Below, one piece after another: positions 53,348 through 62,099 of a stretch of 64,000 nt of DNA. Location of the stretch: positions 1 through 64,000 of the forward strand of contig LUYE01000033.1 in NCBI GenBank assembly GCA_001602645.1, read 5' to 3'. The notes beneath the pieces are model-generated. The model saw only the letters and a list, made by a program, of their open reading frames with translations, had not been told where the DNA came from and did no database searches. The stretch's first letter is position 1. The number at the start of each line of letters is the position of its first letter. The position numbers and the translations under genes were made by a program. Source of the stretch: Methanosarcinales archaeon Methan_01 (lineage in GTDB: Archaea; Halobacteriota; Methanosarcinia; Methanotrichales; Methanotrichaceae).

Positions 53348-54898
53348 TCAGACGCCGACGAAGGCCAGCTTGTTTCCGAGGGCGGTGGGGGTGCCCAAGG
53401 TTATCCCGTTCCAGGTAAAGTATAGGTTAACCAAACCATCATGAGCGACGAAGGAGTCGGGATAGAAAAGCGCCAACGTGGGAACCTCCTCTGCATGTAA
53501 AACCTGGGCCCGATCGATCAGCTCGCCCCGCTCGTCCTCGTCCATCTCCCTGACCTGCGCCTCCAGAAACTCGTTCAGCTCGTCGCTCTCCTGATATCGA
53601 GCGCTGTTGAAGTGCTCCCAGCTGGTGGTGAGAAGGGCCAGGATGTTGGGGTCGCCGATCAGGCCGCCATGAGAGTTCACCGTAAGATCGAAGTCCCAGT
53701 CCTGGACCTTGGAGTCGATCGTCTTGGAGTCCATGGCCCTCAGGTCGACGTTTATCCCGACGGCTTCGAGGTCCTCTTTTATCAGCTCGCCGATCCGCTC
53801 AGCCTTGGTGTCGCCCCCCTTGATCAGAAGCTCGACCGTCTCCCCGTCGTATCCCATATCCTCGAGGAGCTCCTCTGCCCTGGCTGGGTCGTGGGGGTAA
53901 AGGCCCTCCATCTCCGGGTTATACCAGTCGTTATCGGGGGGGATGAAACCAGGACTTCCGGGAAGGCCATAGCCTCGGACCACGATCTCCAAGAGCTCGT
54001 CCCGATCGATGGCGTAGGCGAGGGCCTGCCTGAACCTCTTGTCCGACATCGGCTCCTTCTGGTGGTTGATCATCAGCTTGTAGACGGAGGCATGCTCGGG
54101 CATTTCGAGGATCTCAAACCCGCTCAGCTGATCTATCATCTCCGGCTGGATCTCTGCAGCTTCGACGTCCCCCTGTATCAAAGAGGCGGCGGCATTGGCT
54201 GCCGATATCTTGACGTATCGGATCTCCTTGACCCGAGGAGCGCCGAGATAATAGCCGTCGTAAGCCCTGTACTGGTATGTCCCCTGGACTTTGTCGTAAT
54301 CCTCAAGGGTGTAGGGGCCGGTACCGACCAGAGCCTCATCTTCGAGGAAGTTGGTCGGGTCGTCTACATCTTTCCAGATGTGCTCGGGGAGGATGGGCAG
54401 GGTGCCAGCCACCTGATCGAGGAAGGGAGCATATGGTTTGGAGAGATAGATCCTCACCGTGTGGTCGTCCACAGTCTCTGCGTGGTCAATGATCCCGTTG
54501 TCCACCAGCGGATATGGATGCTCTTCGTTGTATTCGACGGTGAAGACCACGTCGTCGGCGTCGAAGGGCTCGCCATCGTGCCAAGCCACCCCCTCTCGGA
54601 GGTTGAAGAGGAAGACGTCATCTCCTTCCATCTCCCAGCTCTCCGCCAGGGCCGGAACGCGACCTGTATCGTTCTTCCAGATCAAGGTATCGAAGATGAA
54701 GGTCATCCGGACGATCCCCGGACCTCTCACGTAGTGGGCGTAAGGAGACGGGTAGCCCCAGTCGCCGGTGGTGTCTCCCATAGTGTAGACCTCTACATCT
54801 TCCTCAGCGACTGCTGCACCGCCGAGGGCCGTCAATATCAGCAATCCGGCCGCCAGGAGCAGCCCGATCGCCGATCCCATCGAAAACTTCCATTTCAT
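53348..54898 (-). CDS. ABC transporter substrate-binding protein, peptide/nickel type (SBP_bac_5)
   Basis: 516 residues. Signal peptide MKWKFSMGSAIGLLLAAGLL to about AAVA. Family motifs: NLREGVAWHDGEPFDADDVV, FTVEYNEEHPYP, LPILPEHIWKDVDDP, GTGPYTLEDYDKVQGTYQYR, DKRFRQALAYAIDRDELLEI and EELLEDMGYDGETVELLIKG. Ligands of the family are oligopeptides, nickel or nickel chelates. No permease or ATPase genes are adjacent. The ATG follows AGGAGAAATCTGC. It faces leftward, like the next two genes. Confidence 0.9.
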   Translation of the reverse strand: MKWKFSMGSAIGLLLAAGLLILTALGGAAVAEEDVEVYTMGDTTGDWGYPSPYAHYVRGPGIVRMTFIFDTLIWKNDTGRVPALAESWEMEGDDVFLFNLREGVAWHDGEPFDADDVVFTVEYNEEHPYPLVDNGIIDHAETVDDHTVRIYLSKPYAPFLDQVAGTLPILPEHIWKDVDDPTNFLEDEALVGTGPYTLEDYDKVQGTYQYRAYDGYYLGAPRVKEIRYVKISAANAAASLIQGDVEAAEIQPEMIDQLSGFEILEMPEHASVYKLMINHQKEPMSDKRFRQALAYAIDRDELLEIVVRGYGLPGSPGFIPPDNDWYNPEMEGLYPHDPARAEELLEDMGYDGETVELLIKGGDTKAERIGELIKEDLEAVGINVDLRAMDSKTIDSKVQDWDFDLTVNSHGGLIGDPNILALLTTSWEHFNSARYQESDELNEFLEAQVREMDEDERGELIDRAQVLHAEEVPTLALFYPDSFVAHDGLVNLYFTWNGITLGTPTALGNKLAFVGV

Positions 54899-54962
54899 GC
54901 AGATTTCTCCTTTATCCTATTTTTTATCGTGAAGCCTTTAGGTCCAGAAAATCAAATGGCGT

Positions 54963-56147
54963 TTAACCATCCATGCGCCCTCGTCCACGCACCTCCTCCT
55001 GGAGCCGTTCCATCCAGTCGGGAACCCCGACCCCTTCTTGGGGATAAGAGTCCTTGACGTAAGGCTTTATATCGATGACAGGGCTTCCGTCAACCGCGTC
55101 CAAGCCCGCGACCTCCAGCACGTTCTCTCTTCGTCGAGAGAGCCGGACAACGGTCGTAAGCACCGGGTTTGGCCGGGCGGGGCTGCAGGTGGAGAAGATG
55201 CCCACCTCGGGAATATCCGCTCTCCCCATAGGATGGACCCTGGTCAGGGAGCGGCCCTCTTCCGGCACTTTATGCGCCCAGTACAAGACCACAAGATGAG
55301 AGTACTCTTCGATGCCGTCGAGTACCCCAGCCAGAGTCTCGTCGATGACGATCTCCGAAATCGCCTCGCGCACTTGACGAACGTGCTTCATGGTGGCGTC
55401 GAGTTCTCCCCGCATCTCCAGGCCCGCGCCTCCAGCCACAAGGAAGGGCTCATCGACCCTATTTTTTATGATGCCAACGGGCAGAAGCGTCATCTCTAAA
55501 GGCGTCTTATCCTCGGTCTCTAGTCCGGGAATGGCGTCATTTTCGCTCAAAATTTTAGAGAATATAATCATGTAGTTGCATCCAAGGTCTACAAGATCCA
55601 TCATCTCAAAACCGTACCGAACTATCGAACTTTCGAGCTGCTCTGGAGACAGGCGCATGGCGATCGGCGGACCGAAGGGCTGCTCTTCTTTTTTGCATTC
55701 GATGATCGCCAGACGACCACCGCGCTTCAAAACCCGACGGACCTCGCCGAATAGAGCCCTCTCAATATCGGTGAGATTGAGGGAGTGGAGGACGGTGGAT
55801 ATGAAGCAGATATCGACTGATTCATCATCGACGGGGAGCCGTTCGGTGATATCAGAGACAATCGCCCTGATATTTTTCAATCCCCGAGAGCGGGCTTTTT
55901 CAGCCAATTCCTCGATGACGTCCTGCCATCTGTCCAGAGCATAGACCACACCTGAATCCCCGACGATCTCGGACGCTCGGATCGCATAATCGCCCGGTCC
56001 GCAGCCCATATCGAGGATGGTGTCCCCTTCATTCAGCGCAAGAGCATCGAAGACCATCTCCGGATTCTGCATCCAGAAACTGCTCCGGCCCCGTCTCGTC
56101 CCCTTTTGTCCAGGGCACCGACGACATCGCGGATCATTCTCACTCAT
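54963..56147 (-). CDS. fusion: SAM-dependent methyltransferase plus TrmO-like domain
   Basis: 394 residues. Residues ~35-190 are a UbiE-type methyltransferase (DTILDMGCGPGDYAIRASEI, RAIVSDITERLPVDDESVDI, LFGEVRRVLKRGGRLAIIEC). Residues ~235-385 are a TsaA/TrmO-type domain (TPLEMTLLPVGIIKNRVDEP, HLVVLYWAHKVPEEGRSLTR, STCSPARPNPVLTTVVRLSR). TrmO itself methylates t6A37 of tRNA; whether the fusion does so is unknown, since similar fusions sit near metal-uptake genes in methanogens. The N-terminus has a Cys pair (CRRCPG). Confidence 0.85.
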   Translation of the reverse strand: MSENDPRCRRCPGQKGTRRGRSSFWMQNPEMVFDALALNEGDTILDMGCGPGDYAIRASEIVGDSGVVYALDRWQDVIEELAEKARSRGLKNIRAIVSDITERLPVDDESVDICFISTVLHSLNLTDIERALFGEVRRVLKRGGRLAIIECKKEEQPFGPPIAMRLSPEQLESSIVRYGFEMMDLVDLGCNYMIIFSKILSENDAIPGLETEDKTPLEMTLLPVGIIKNRVDEPFLVAGGAGLEMRGELDATMKHVRQVREAISEIVIDETLAGVLDGIEEYSHLVVLYWAHKVPEEGRSLTRVHPMGRADIPEVGIFSTCSPARPNPVLTTVVRLSRRRENVLEVAGLDAVDGSPVIDIKPYVKDSYPQEGVGVPDWMERLQEEVRGRGRMDG

Positions 56148-56178
56148 GGATCCACCCCATTTTCCTTACCTGATAACC

Positions 56179-57366
56179 TCAGAATCGGCCCCCAGTCGGT
56201 GAGGTCAATTTTCGGCGATCCCTTCCGACGATACCCCGGCCCTCAACCTGGCGATATTCCCCGCCCGCGCAAGAAAAACAGCGGCCTCGGCCTTCTCCTT
56301 CGGCGACGACTTTTGAAGCCATGATCATCTCCCCACAGCCTGGGCAGATCACGCTCTCGGCTATCGGGGCGTAATCCGGCAGATCGGGGCGGACCTCCTC
56401 AATGGCAAATAGCTCCTCAAAGGGAAGCCTGATGAGGGCGAAGGCCGCCACCCGGCCCGCCTCTCTGAAGGCTGCAGCATCGTTTTCGTCCCCTGCCCGA
56501 TCCTTGATGACCTTCTCCAGGAGGGGGAAGAACTCCGGAGCCGCTTCTGCCACCTTGTCTCGGAAGTCGGGGAGGACCCGGACCCGGACCCCCGTATCCC
56601 TTCCCCGGATGGCGAAAGTCACCGCGAGCCGCCCCAGGTCTCGATAGACCAGGGCGTTGTTCCCCAAAGTGCATCCCGAGACCGCCTGGACGCCGTCGGC
56701 GAAGCAGGCGTTGATCTCGACGACGGCCATGAGGTTCTCCATCCCGTCGGAATATATCGACGCGAGCCCCAGCCGGTTGAGGCCGTACGCCGAGGCCATA
56801 ACGCCGAGGGCGCTTCCGGGACAGAAGTGGCCGTGGATCTCCGCGGTCTTCACGAGACAGCGGGCGAGATCTTCGTCGCGGATAGCCTGAATGAACTCCC
56901 CTCTTGGATTCTCTTTCAGACGCTCCATCCTCTCGAACTCTGCGGCATCAAGGTCGGAATTTGGGCCAAGAGGTTTTTTGGACCTCATCATCTCTCCATC
57001 GCGGGGATGAAAGCCCCTGTGAAGGTCATGCATATCACTCATCAGGGCATGTAGTTCAGCATCGTCAAAGGTCTCGTTTGCCAGTGCTATCGACTGATAG
57101 ATGTTCCTGATGAAACCGTGTCTCGCCTCTTTTATCTGGGCTACGTGTTCTCTGCCGACCTCGGTCAAACGGTAGAAGGTCTTGCCGTCTTCGGTTCTGC
57201 CGGATATCCAACCCTCTCGCTCCATCTTCTTCAACAGCGGATAGACCGATCCCGTGCTGGGCTTCTTTCCGGAAAGAGACTCCACCTTCTTCATTATGTC
57301 ATAGCCGGAAGCCTCGCCCTCCGCCATGACGTGAAGCATCAGCATCTTCAAGATACCTGTCGCCAT
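56179..57366 (-). CDS. fusion: PadR-type DNA-binding domain plus FmdE domain and zinc ribbon
   Basis: 395 residues from ATG 57366. Residues 1-100 are a PadR winged helix ([57 protein letters not shown]). Residues ~165-320 are an FmdE domain with the metal-site motif [40 protein letters not shown] and [17 protein letters not shown] zinc ribbon follows ([12 protein letters not shown]). FmdE was first noted with formylmethanofuran dehydrogenase and binds metals; fused to PadR it probably makes a metal- or cofactor-sensing repressor. A palindrome lies immediately above the start. Confidence 0.85.
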   Translation of the reverse strand: MATGILKMLMLHVMAEGEASGYDIMKKVESLSGKKPSTGSVYPLLKKMEREGWISGRTEDGKTFYRLTEVGREHVAQIKEARHGFIRNIYQSIALANETFDDAELHALMSDMHDLHRGFHPRDGEMMRSKKPLGPNSDLDAAEFERMERLKENPRGEFIQAIRDEDLARCLVKTAEIHGHFCPGSALGVMASAYGLNRLGLASIYSDGMENLMAVVEINACFADGVQAVSGCTLGNNALVYRDLGRLAVTFAIRGRDTGVRVRVLPDFRDKVAEAAPEFFPLLEKVIKDRAGDENDAAAFREAGRVAAFALIRLPFEELFAIEEVRPDLPDYAPIAESVICPGCGEMIMASKVVAEGEGRGRCFSCAGGEYRQVEGRGIVGRDRRKLTSPTGGRF

Positions 57367-57374
57367 TATATCTA

Positions 57375-57390
57375 CATCGACATATCGATG
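57375..57390. promoter_or_regulatory. palindrome at the PadR-FmdE start
   Basis: CATCGA-CATA-TCGATG, a 6-bp inverted repeat 9 bases above the ATG 57366, within AT-rich promoter sequence. PadR regulators commonly bind such sites in their own promoters. Autoregulation is inferred. Confidence 0.5.
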
Positions 57391-57545
57391 GCGATACATA
57401 TACGTTTTGGTCATATATTCGCCCTTCGTATGTTCTAACTCTCTATTTTGCTTACGCAACTAATTCGACTGCGCCCCTCGGCGGCCCCGACCGTCGCGTC
57501 CGTCGGATCAAAGAGATTTTCTCCCATGGTGACAAAGAAGATCCC

Positions 57546-58313
57546 ATGAGATCGTTCGTCCTCTCCCCAGCAGCAGGAAAGCGTCTTATAGCAAAGGCCC
57601 TCGCAACCCATCCCGCCATCGAGGCGGCCCTGAAATCGGGAACCATCGTCATCGTCGCCGGGACGACCAACGGCTACGTCGCTGAAGAGATCCTGGCGAG
57701 GACAGGCCAGGCCGACGGCTTCTCGCGACGGAGGTTCTTCCGGGGGATCACCCTCCCGCCGTGGATGCCCACCACCGAGGCCGGGATGCTCCCAAACATG
57801 GCCGACTTCCCCGGCGACGTGGTCATAAAGAAGGGGGTCTGGCTGAAGGGGAAGACGATCCTCAACGTCGTCGACGACCTGGAGGAGGGGGACGTCATCC
57901 TGAAGGGCGCAAACGCCCTCGACCCCTGGTCCGATCGAGCCGCCATCCTCATCGGCCACCCCAAGGCCGGGACGATCGGCCTCGCCCTCCAGGCGGTCGT
58001 GGGCCGCCGGGTCCGGCTGATCCTCCCCGTCGGCCTAGAGAAGCGGGTTTTTGGCGACCTCGACGATTTGGCGAACAAACTGAACGCCCCCGGCGCCGAG
58101 GGGCCGCGGCTTCTGCCGGTACCCGGGGAGGTCTTCTGTGAGATCGAGGCGATCGCTCAATTGTGTGGTGCGAGGGCGGAGCTGGTGGCCGCCGGGGGCG
58201 TCTCCGGCGCCGAGGGGAGCGTCTGGCTTGCAGTCAGCGGGAGCGAGGAAGAGATGGAGAAGGCCGGGGAGCTGCTGAAGTCCGTGGCGGAGGAGCCGGG
58301 GTTTGAGCTGTGA
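57546..58313 (+). CDS. conserved protein of unknown function
   Basis: 255 residues, soluble. Recognisable conserved phrases are [79 protein letters not shown] and [21 protein letters not shown] recall similar proteins in methanogens and some bacteria without assigned function. The gene is divergent from the PadR-FmdE gene with 180 bp between, so it may be its target. A degraded copy of its 3' end (SIWLAVRGGEEEM) lies at 61915-62027. Confidence 0.7.
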   Translation: MRSFVLSPAAGKRLIAKALATHPAIEAALKSGTIVIVAGTTNGYVAEEILARTGQADGFSRRRFFRGITLPPWMPTTEAGMLPNMADFPGDVVIKKGVWLKGKTILNVVDDLEEGDVILKGANALDPWSDRAAILIGHPKAGTIGLALQAVVGRRVRLILPVGLEKRVFGDLDDLANKLNAPGAEGPRLLPVPGEVFCEIEAIAQLCGARAELVAAGGVSGAEGSVWLAVSGSEEEMEKAGELLKSVAEEPGFEL

Positions 58314-58643
58314 GACTGGCGAGGACAAAAGACCGGCGTGGCGAGGACCCAGCAGTCAAGTCATCTTCGACTCTTTTTTGGCCGATGAGAACGAGCCACT
58401 TTTTAGCTTGCATTTGTGAGGCCAAATCATCAAACTGATGGAGGTGCCATCCAGTGCCTCTTGCCGATGAACACAACGCCTGCATCCAAATAAATTTTAT
58501 TGATGTTTTTTCTCGGCGATGTGATCGAAGCTATATGCAACGGTGTAAAAATAATAAAATATTGTACTAAATAAAAAATATTAATACGGTTTTCCCAAAA
58601 CTTTATTACTTAAAAGTATATTTGTAGCATTCAGTGAAGATAT
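58314..58643. other. 330-bp intergenic region, AT-rich on the right
   Basis: The left half has no gene. From 58490 the sequence becomes strikingly AT-rich (ATAATAAAATATTGTAC and further), ending in a TATA-like CTTAAAAGTATA at about 58608-58620 for the dockerin-binding-protein operon. The sharp change in composition marks the promoter of that operon. Confidence 0.5.
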
Positions 58644-59927
58644 ATGGAATTGAGATCATATGAAATTGCATTTATGGTCAGTGTAGTATTTACGCTGCCC
58701 GCAGCAGGAGCCGACTATACCCTGGATATATTCGGAAATGCGAATATGGACGATACCATCGACGTTCAAGATGTCGTCTATGTGAAGGGCATAATATACG
58801 GATCAGAAAAGCCAACAGACTTTGCCGACGCCAACTACGATGGCGCGATCGATGAAAAGGACATCGACCAGATTGAAGCCATCATCGAGGGCTCGGAGAG
58901 TGAGCTGGTTCTCATGGACAGCGCCGGTCGCCTCGTCAGAGTGAAAAAGCCCCTGCAAAAGGTGGCCACATGCTCCCGCCATTTTCTTGAGGTAGCACAA
59001 TCGCTGAAAATACCCGAGGAGACCATAGTTGCCATCTCCGATGAGGTTATCGATGAGGATTACAGCGTTCTATTCCCGAGATGGCAAGACAAGATCGTCA
59101 TGGGATGCACTGGAAACCCCTCTGCAGAGATTGACTGCGAGTCCATCCTATCCGCCGACCCTGAGCTGGTAATACTGTACGCCTCCTTCGATAGTTCCGA
59201 GCCGGCCCAGGAGAACTTAGTAGCTGCCGGAGTGAACGTAATCCGCTTCAACTTCAACCGGCCAGACCTGGACAACCTCTTCCAAAAAGAGGTGACAAAG
59301 GTGGGCTATCTCTTCGACAAAAAAGAAGAAGCTAAGGAACTGTTGAGCTTCTACAAGAAGTACGAAACCCTCGTGCAAGACCGACTGGCAGACGTCCCCG
59401 AAGAAGAGAGGCCAAAGGTATACTATGAGTCCTTCACCAACCCTTATGTGACCTTCAACCAGTTCGCCCGGGTGGAGACGACCGGCGGAAAGAACATCAT
59501 CCCAACAAGGGGCATTGAGAAGACCATGGGCGTCATGAATGTCGACCCGGAGCAGATCGTGGCAGAAAACCCTGACGTGATAATTAAGATGGCCTCGCGG
59601 AATGTTCATGCTGGCTACCACTTCGACGCCCAGGATACGGGTGATCTGGCCGCTATCAGAGATGAGATTCTCGGGCGTCCCGAGTTGCAGAACGTGAACG
59701 CCGTAAAAAATGGAAATGTATACGTCATCAGCGGCTTTGTGATGCAGTCCGGACCCTGCAGCGGCTGCAAGTACTTCCTGCAGGACCTCTACCAGGCCAA
59801 ATGGTTCCACCCTGAACTCTTCGAGGACATAGACCCGAAGGCCGTCCATCAGGAATACCTCAAGCAGTTCCAGGGGCTGGACCTGGACCTAGATCAGATG
59901 GGCGTCTTCGTCTATCCGGTGGCCTGA
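58644..59927 (+). CDS. metal-chelate-type substrate-binding protein with a dockerin-like segment
   Basis: 427 residues. Signal peptide to about AAGA. Residues 25-85 carry two calcium-type dockerin loops (DIFGNANMDDTIDVQDVVYV, DANYDGAIDEKDIDQIEAII), unusual on a binding protein. The rest is a type III periplasmic-binding fold as in BtuF/FepB: VKKPLQKVATCSRHFLEVAQ, SADPELVILYASFDSSEPAQ, DPEQIVAENPDVIIKMASRN. A CSGC pair is near the C-terminus. Ligands of this class are iron-siderophore, heme or cobalamin complexes. First gene of an operon with a methyltransferase (6-bp gap) and a radical SAM gene; no permease is present. Confidence 0.85.
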   Translation: MELRSYEIAFMVSVVFTLPAAGADYTLDIFGNANMDDTIDVQDVVYVKGIIYGSEKPTDFADANYDGAIDEKDIDQIEAIIEGSESELVLMDSAGRLVRVKKPLQKVATCSRHFLEVAQSLKIPEETIVAISDEVIDEDYSVLFPRWQDKIVMGCTGNPSAEIDCESILSADPELVILYASFDSSEPAQENLVAAGVNVIRFNFNRPDLDNLFQKEVTKVGYLFDKKEEAKELLSFYKKYETLVQDRLADVPEEERPKVYYESFTNPYVTFNQFARVETTGGKNIIPTRGIEKTMGVMNVDPEQIVAENPDVIIKMASRNVHAGYHFDAQDTGDLAAIRDEILGRPELQNVNAVKNGNVYVISGFVMQSGPCSGCKYFLQDLYQAKWFHPELFEDIDPKAVHQEYLKQFQGLDLDLDQMGVFVYPVA

Positions 59928-59933
59928 TACCCC

Positions 59934-60758
59934 TTGACCAGAATTGGAGGGCTACAAGCCAAGCGCGTCTCGCCCGGATACTATGATGCGGTGGCGGCCT
60001 CAGCTCAAATCCGTCCCTTCCCTAGCCCTGTGAACGATCCCCGGTGGCTCAACACCGCAGCCAAGTGGTTCAGCCAGGGGAGATGGGTTCTGGAGGTGGG
60101 GCCCGGACGGGGCGAGTTTGCAGAGGCCGTGATCAGACGTGGAGGACCAGAGAGGTACTACCTGGTGGATATCTCCCAGGGCATGCTGGATCTGGTCCGG
60201 CTGAGGACCAGTTTGGAAAGCGAAGTGGAGAGGGTCTTCCTCCACGCCGACATCGATTCAGACCCTCTGGAGGAGATTTTAGACGGCTGTCTGGACAGGA
60301 TAATCATGATCAACGCCTTCCAGGACGTGGATCCGAAAGCCGTCCTCAAAACCTTCAGAAGGGTGGTGGCACCTCAAGGCCTCCTCCGGGTGAACGTGAT
60401 CAGCCGGAAGTTCCGGGAGGAGTTTCTCTCCCAGGACGAGAACTTCGACAGGGATCAAGGGCAGTTCTACCTCACCCGCTGCCCAGCCGAAGGGGTGGAG
60501 CCGTTGGGATTTTTGCGACGAGAGGGGGGCGAAGAGGTCCCTTACTACAGGATCCTGAAGTCCTATTACAGCTCCGATCTGAGGGAGATCTTCCACGAAT
60601 CCGGCTTTGAGATCGTCTCAGCAGAGCCGATCGTCATCCCTCGAGAGATCTGGGCAAAAACGGCGGCTGGAAGGAAGATGAGTGAGGTGCAAGAGGATAT
60701 TTTGAGGAGGTTTGGCGGATATCCTGGGTCCGTAGACATCATCGCGAGGCCCATATGA
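59934..60758 (+). CDS. SAM-dependent methyltransferase in the radical SAM operon
   Basis: 274 residues if TTG 59934 is the start; it lies 6 bases after the previous stop. SAM-binding motif WVLEVGPGRGEFAEAVI near residue 55, then YYLVDISQGMLDLVRLRTSL, LDRIIMINAFQDVDPKAVLK and a C-terminal region RRFGGYPGSVDIIARPI. The substrate is unknown. Its place between a chelate-binding protein and a CX5CX2C radical SAM enzyme recalls the methyltransferase plus radical SAM pairing in FeGP-cofactor (Hcg) synthesis, but no direct homology to HcgC is claimed. Confidence 0.82.
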   Translation: MTRIGGLQAKRVSPGYYDAVAASAQIRPFPSPVNDPRWLNTAAKWFSQGRWVLEVGPGRGEFAEAVIRRGGPERYYLVDISQGMLDLVRLRTSLESEVERVFLHADIDSDPLEEILDGCLDRIIMINAFQDVDPKAVLKTFRRVVAPQGLLRVNVISRKFREEFLSQDENFDRDQGQFYLTRCPAEGVEPLGFLRREGGEEVPYYRILKSYYSSDLREIFHESGFEIVSAEPIVIPREIWAKTAAGRKMSEVQEDILRRFGGYPGSVDIIARPI

Positions 60759-60771
60759 GGGAGGAATTTTC

Positions 60772-61854
60772 GTGAAATTTGACGAGATACTGATTGAAGC
60801 TCTGGATAGACCTATCACCAAGGATGAGGCCTTGATACTCTTCGAGGAGAGCCAACGGCCTGAGAACTACCTCAGGCTCTTCAAGGCGGCTTCCGCCGTC
60901 CGGGAGAAGGAGTGCGGCGACCTCTTTCGCCTCGACGGCTGGATGGGAAACAACAGCGAGTGCAAGATCGATCCACCCTGCCAGTACTGCCGTCGGGCCG
61001 TGAAAGGTCAGGTGATGGAAAAGTGGGAGTTTGGGCCGGAGAGGGTGAGAACAATCGCTCAGGCTTTCAAGGAGACAGGGACCACCACCGTGGAGATCGG
61101 GGGCGGAACCGACCCGGAAGGGGCGGGACCCAGCGTCCTGAGGATCCTGGAGGTTCTCCGGGATGAGGGGCTGGAGGTCTGGGTGAACGTCGGGCCAGCC
61201 CTGGAAGAAGAGCACATCCGAGAGATGAAGAAGATGAGGGTGGAGGCGATCACCAGCTCCTTTGAGACGATGAACCCCCAGATCTTTCGAGAGATCAAGC
61301 CAGGGGACAGCCTGGAAAAGAGGGTCAATCTCGCCCACATGATAGACGAGAACGACGTTCCCCTGATAAGCGTCCTCATGGCGGGGATCGGGGAGAGCTA
61401 CAAAGACCGGGTCGACCACCTCTTCTACCTGAACGAGATGAAGAACTTTTATCAGCTCGCCATCTCGTGGCTGAGGATCGTTCCCGGAAGCCCCCTGGAG
61501 AGCAAAATAGTGCCGCCGACGCCTCTGGAGGCCGCCCGGACCGTGGCCATAGGCCGCCTGATAATCCGGGACAAGTATATAAACGTGAGCGATCCCCAAC
61601 ATCTCCAGCTCTGGGTCATGGCTGGGGCCAACAGGATGGTTCATGCCGGCGCATCCTACCACAAGAAGGGCGGGTTCTCCATCGCAGGAACCTGGGTCCA
61701 TCCAGGGGTAGATCACATCGATCTGGGAGAGGGATTCGAGATAACAAACCTCTTGCCCGTCACCTCCCGGCAGATAGAGGGCGCTGGGATGGAGGTGGAA
61801 CCCTCCGTCAAGAAGGCGGTGGAGACCTTCTGGAAGGGAAAAGTGGCAGTTTGA
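60772..61854 (+). CDS. radical SAM protein with CX5CX2C cluster motif (BioB/HcgA-like)
   Basis: 360 residues from GTG 60772, after GAGGGAGGAATTTTC. The cluster motif is CKIDPPCQYC, i.e. CX5CX2C rather than CX3CX2C. This variant is known from HmdB/HcgA, which acts in FeGP-cofactor synthesis of Hmd hydrogenase. BioB/ThiH-like features follow: VEIGGGTDPEGAGPSVLRIL, SSFETMNPQIFREIKPGDS, SVLMAGIGESYKDRVDHLFY and the C-terminal GTWVHPGVDHIDLGEGFEIT. Hmd is not known to me from Methanothrix-type methanogens, so this is probably a paralogue with another product. Confidence 0.88.
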   Translation: MKFDEILIEALDRPITKDEALILFEESQRPENYLRLFKAASAVREKECGDLFRLDGWMGNNSECKIDPPCQYCRRAVKGQVMEKWEFGPERVRTIAQAFKETGTTTVEIGGGTDPEGAGPSVLRILEVLRDEGLEVWVNVGPALEEEHIREMKKMRVEAITSSFETMNPQIFREIKPGDSLEKRVNLAHMIDENDVPLISVLMAGIGESYKDRVDHLFYLNEMKNFYQLAISWLRIVPGSPLESKIVPPTPLEAARTVAIGRLIIRDKYINVSDPQHLQLWVMAGANRMVHAGASYHKKGGFSIAGTWVHPGVDHIDLGEGFEITNLLPVTSRQIEGAGMEVEPSVKKAVETFWKGKVAV

Positions 61855-61914
61855 AGGGCGAATCCGCCCCCTCAACTTCTCTTTTAGAATAGCATCCCAC
61901 TGCCCTAACGTCTC

Positions 61915-62027
61915 GCAAGGACAGCATCTGGCTAGCCGTCAGAGGCGGAGAGGAGGAGATGAAGATGACGGAGAAACTGCTGAACGCCCGTGGGTGGTGG
62001 AACCGGGGCCTGGCTGCGATACGATAG
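61915..62027 (+). pseudogene. decayed 3' end copy of the gene at 57546
   Basis: The frame SIWLAVRGGEEEMKMTEKLL (61923 onwards) matches [20 protein letters not shown] of the intact gene, then diverges and ends at TAG 62025-62027. No start codon and no upstream part. Confidence 0.75.
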
Positions 62028-62099
62028 TTCAAATATTGATAAAACCGATGTGATCATAAACACCGAACGTTCTCGATGTCAACTGCCCAGGTGGATTAA

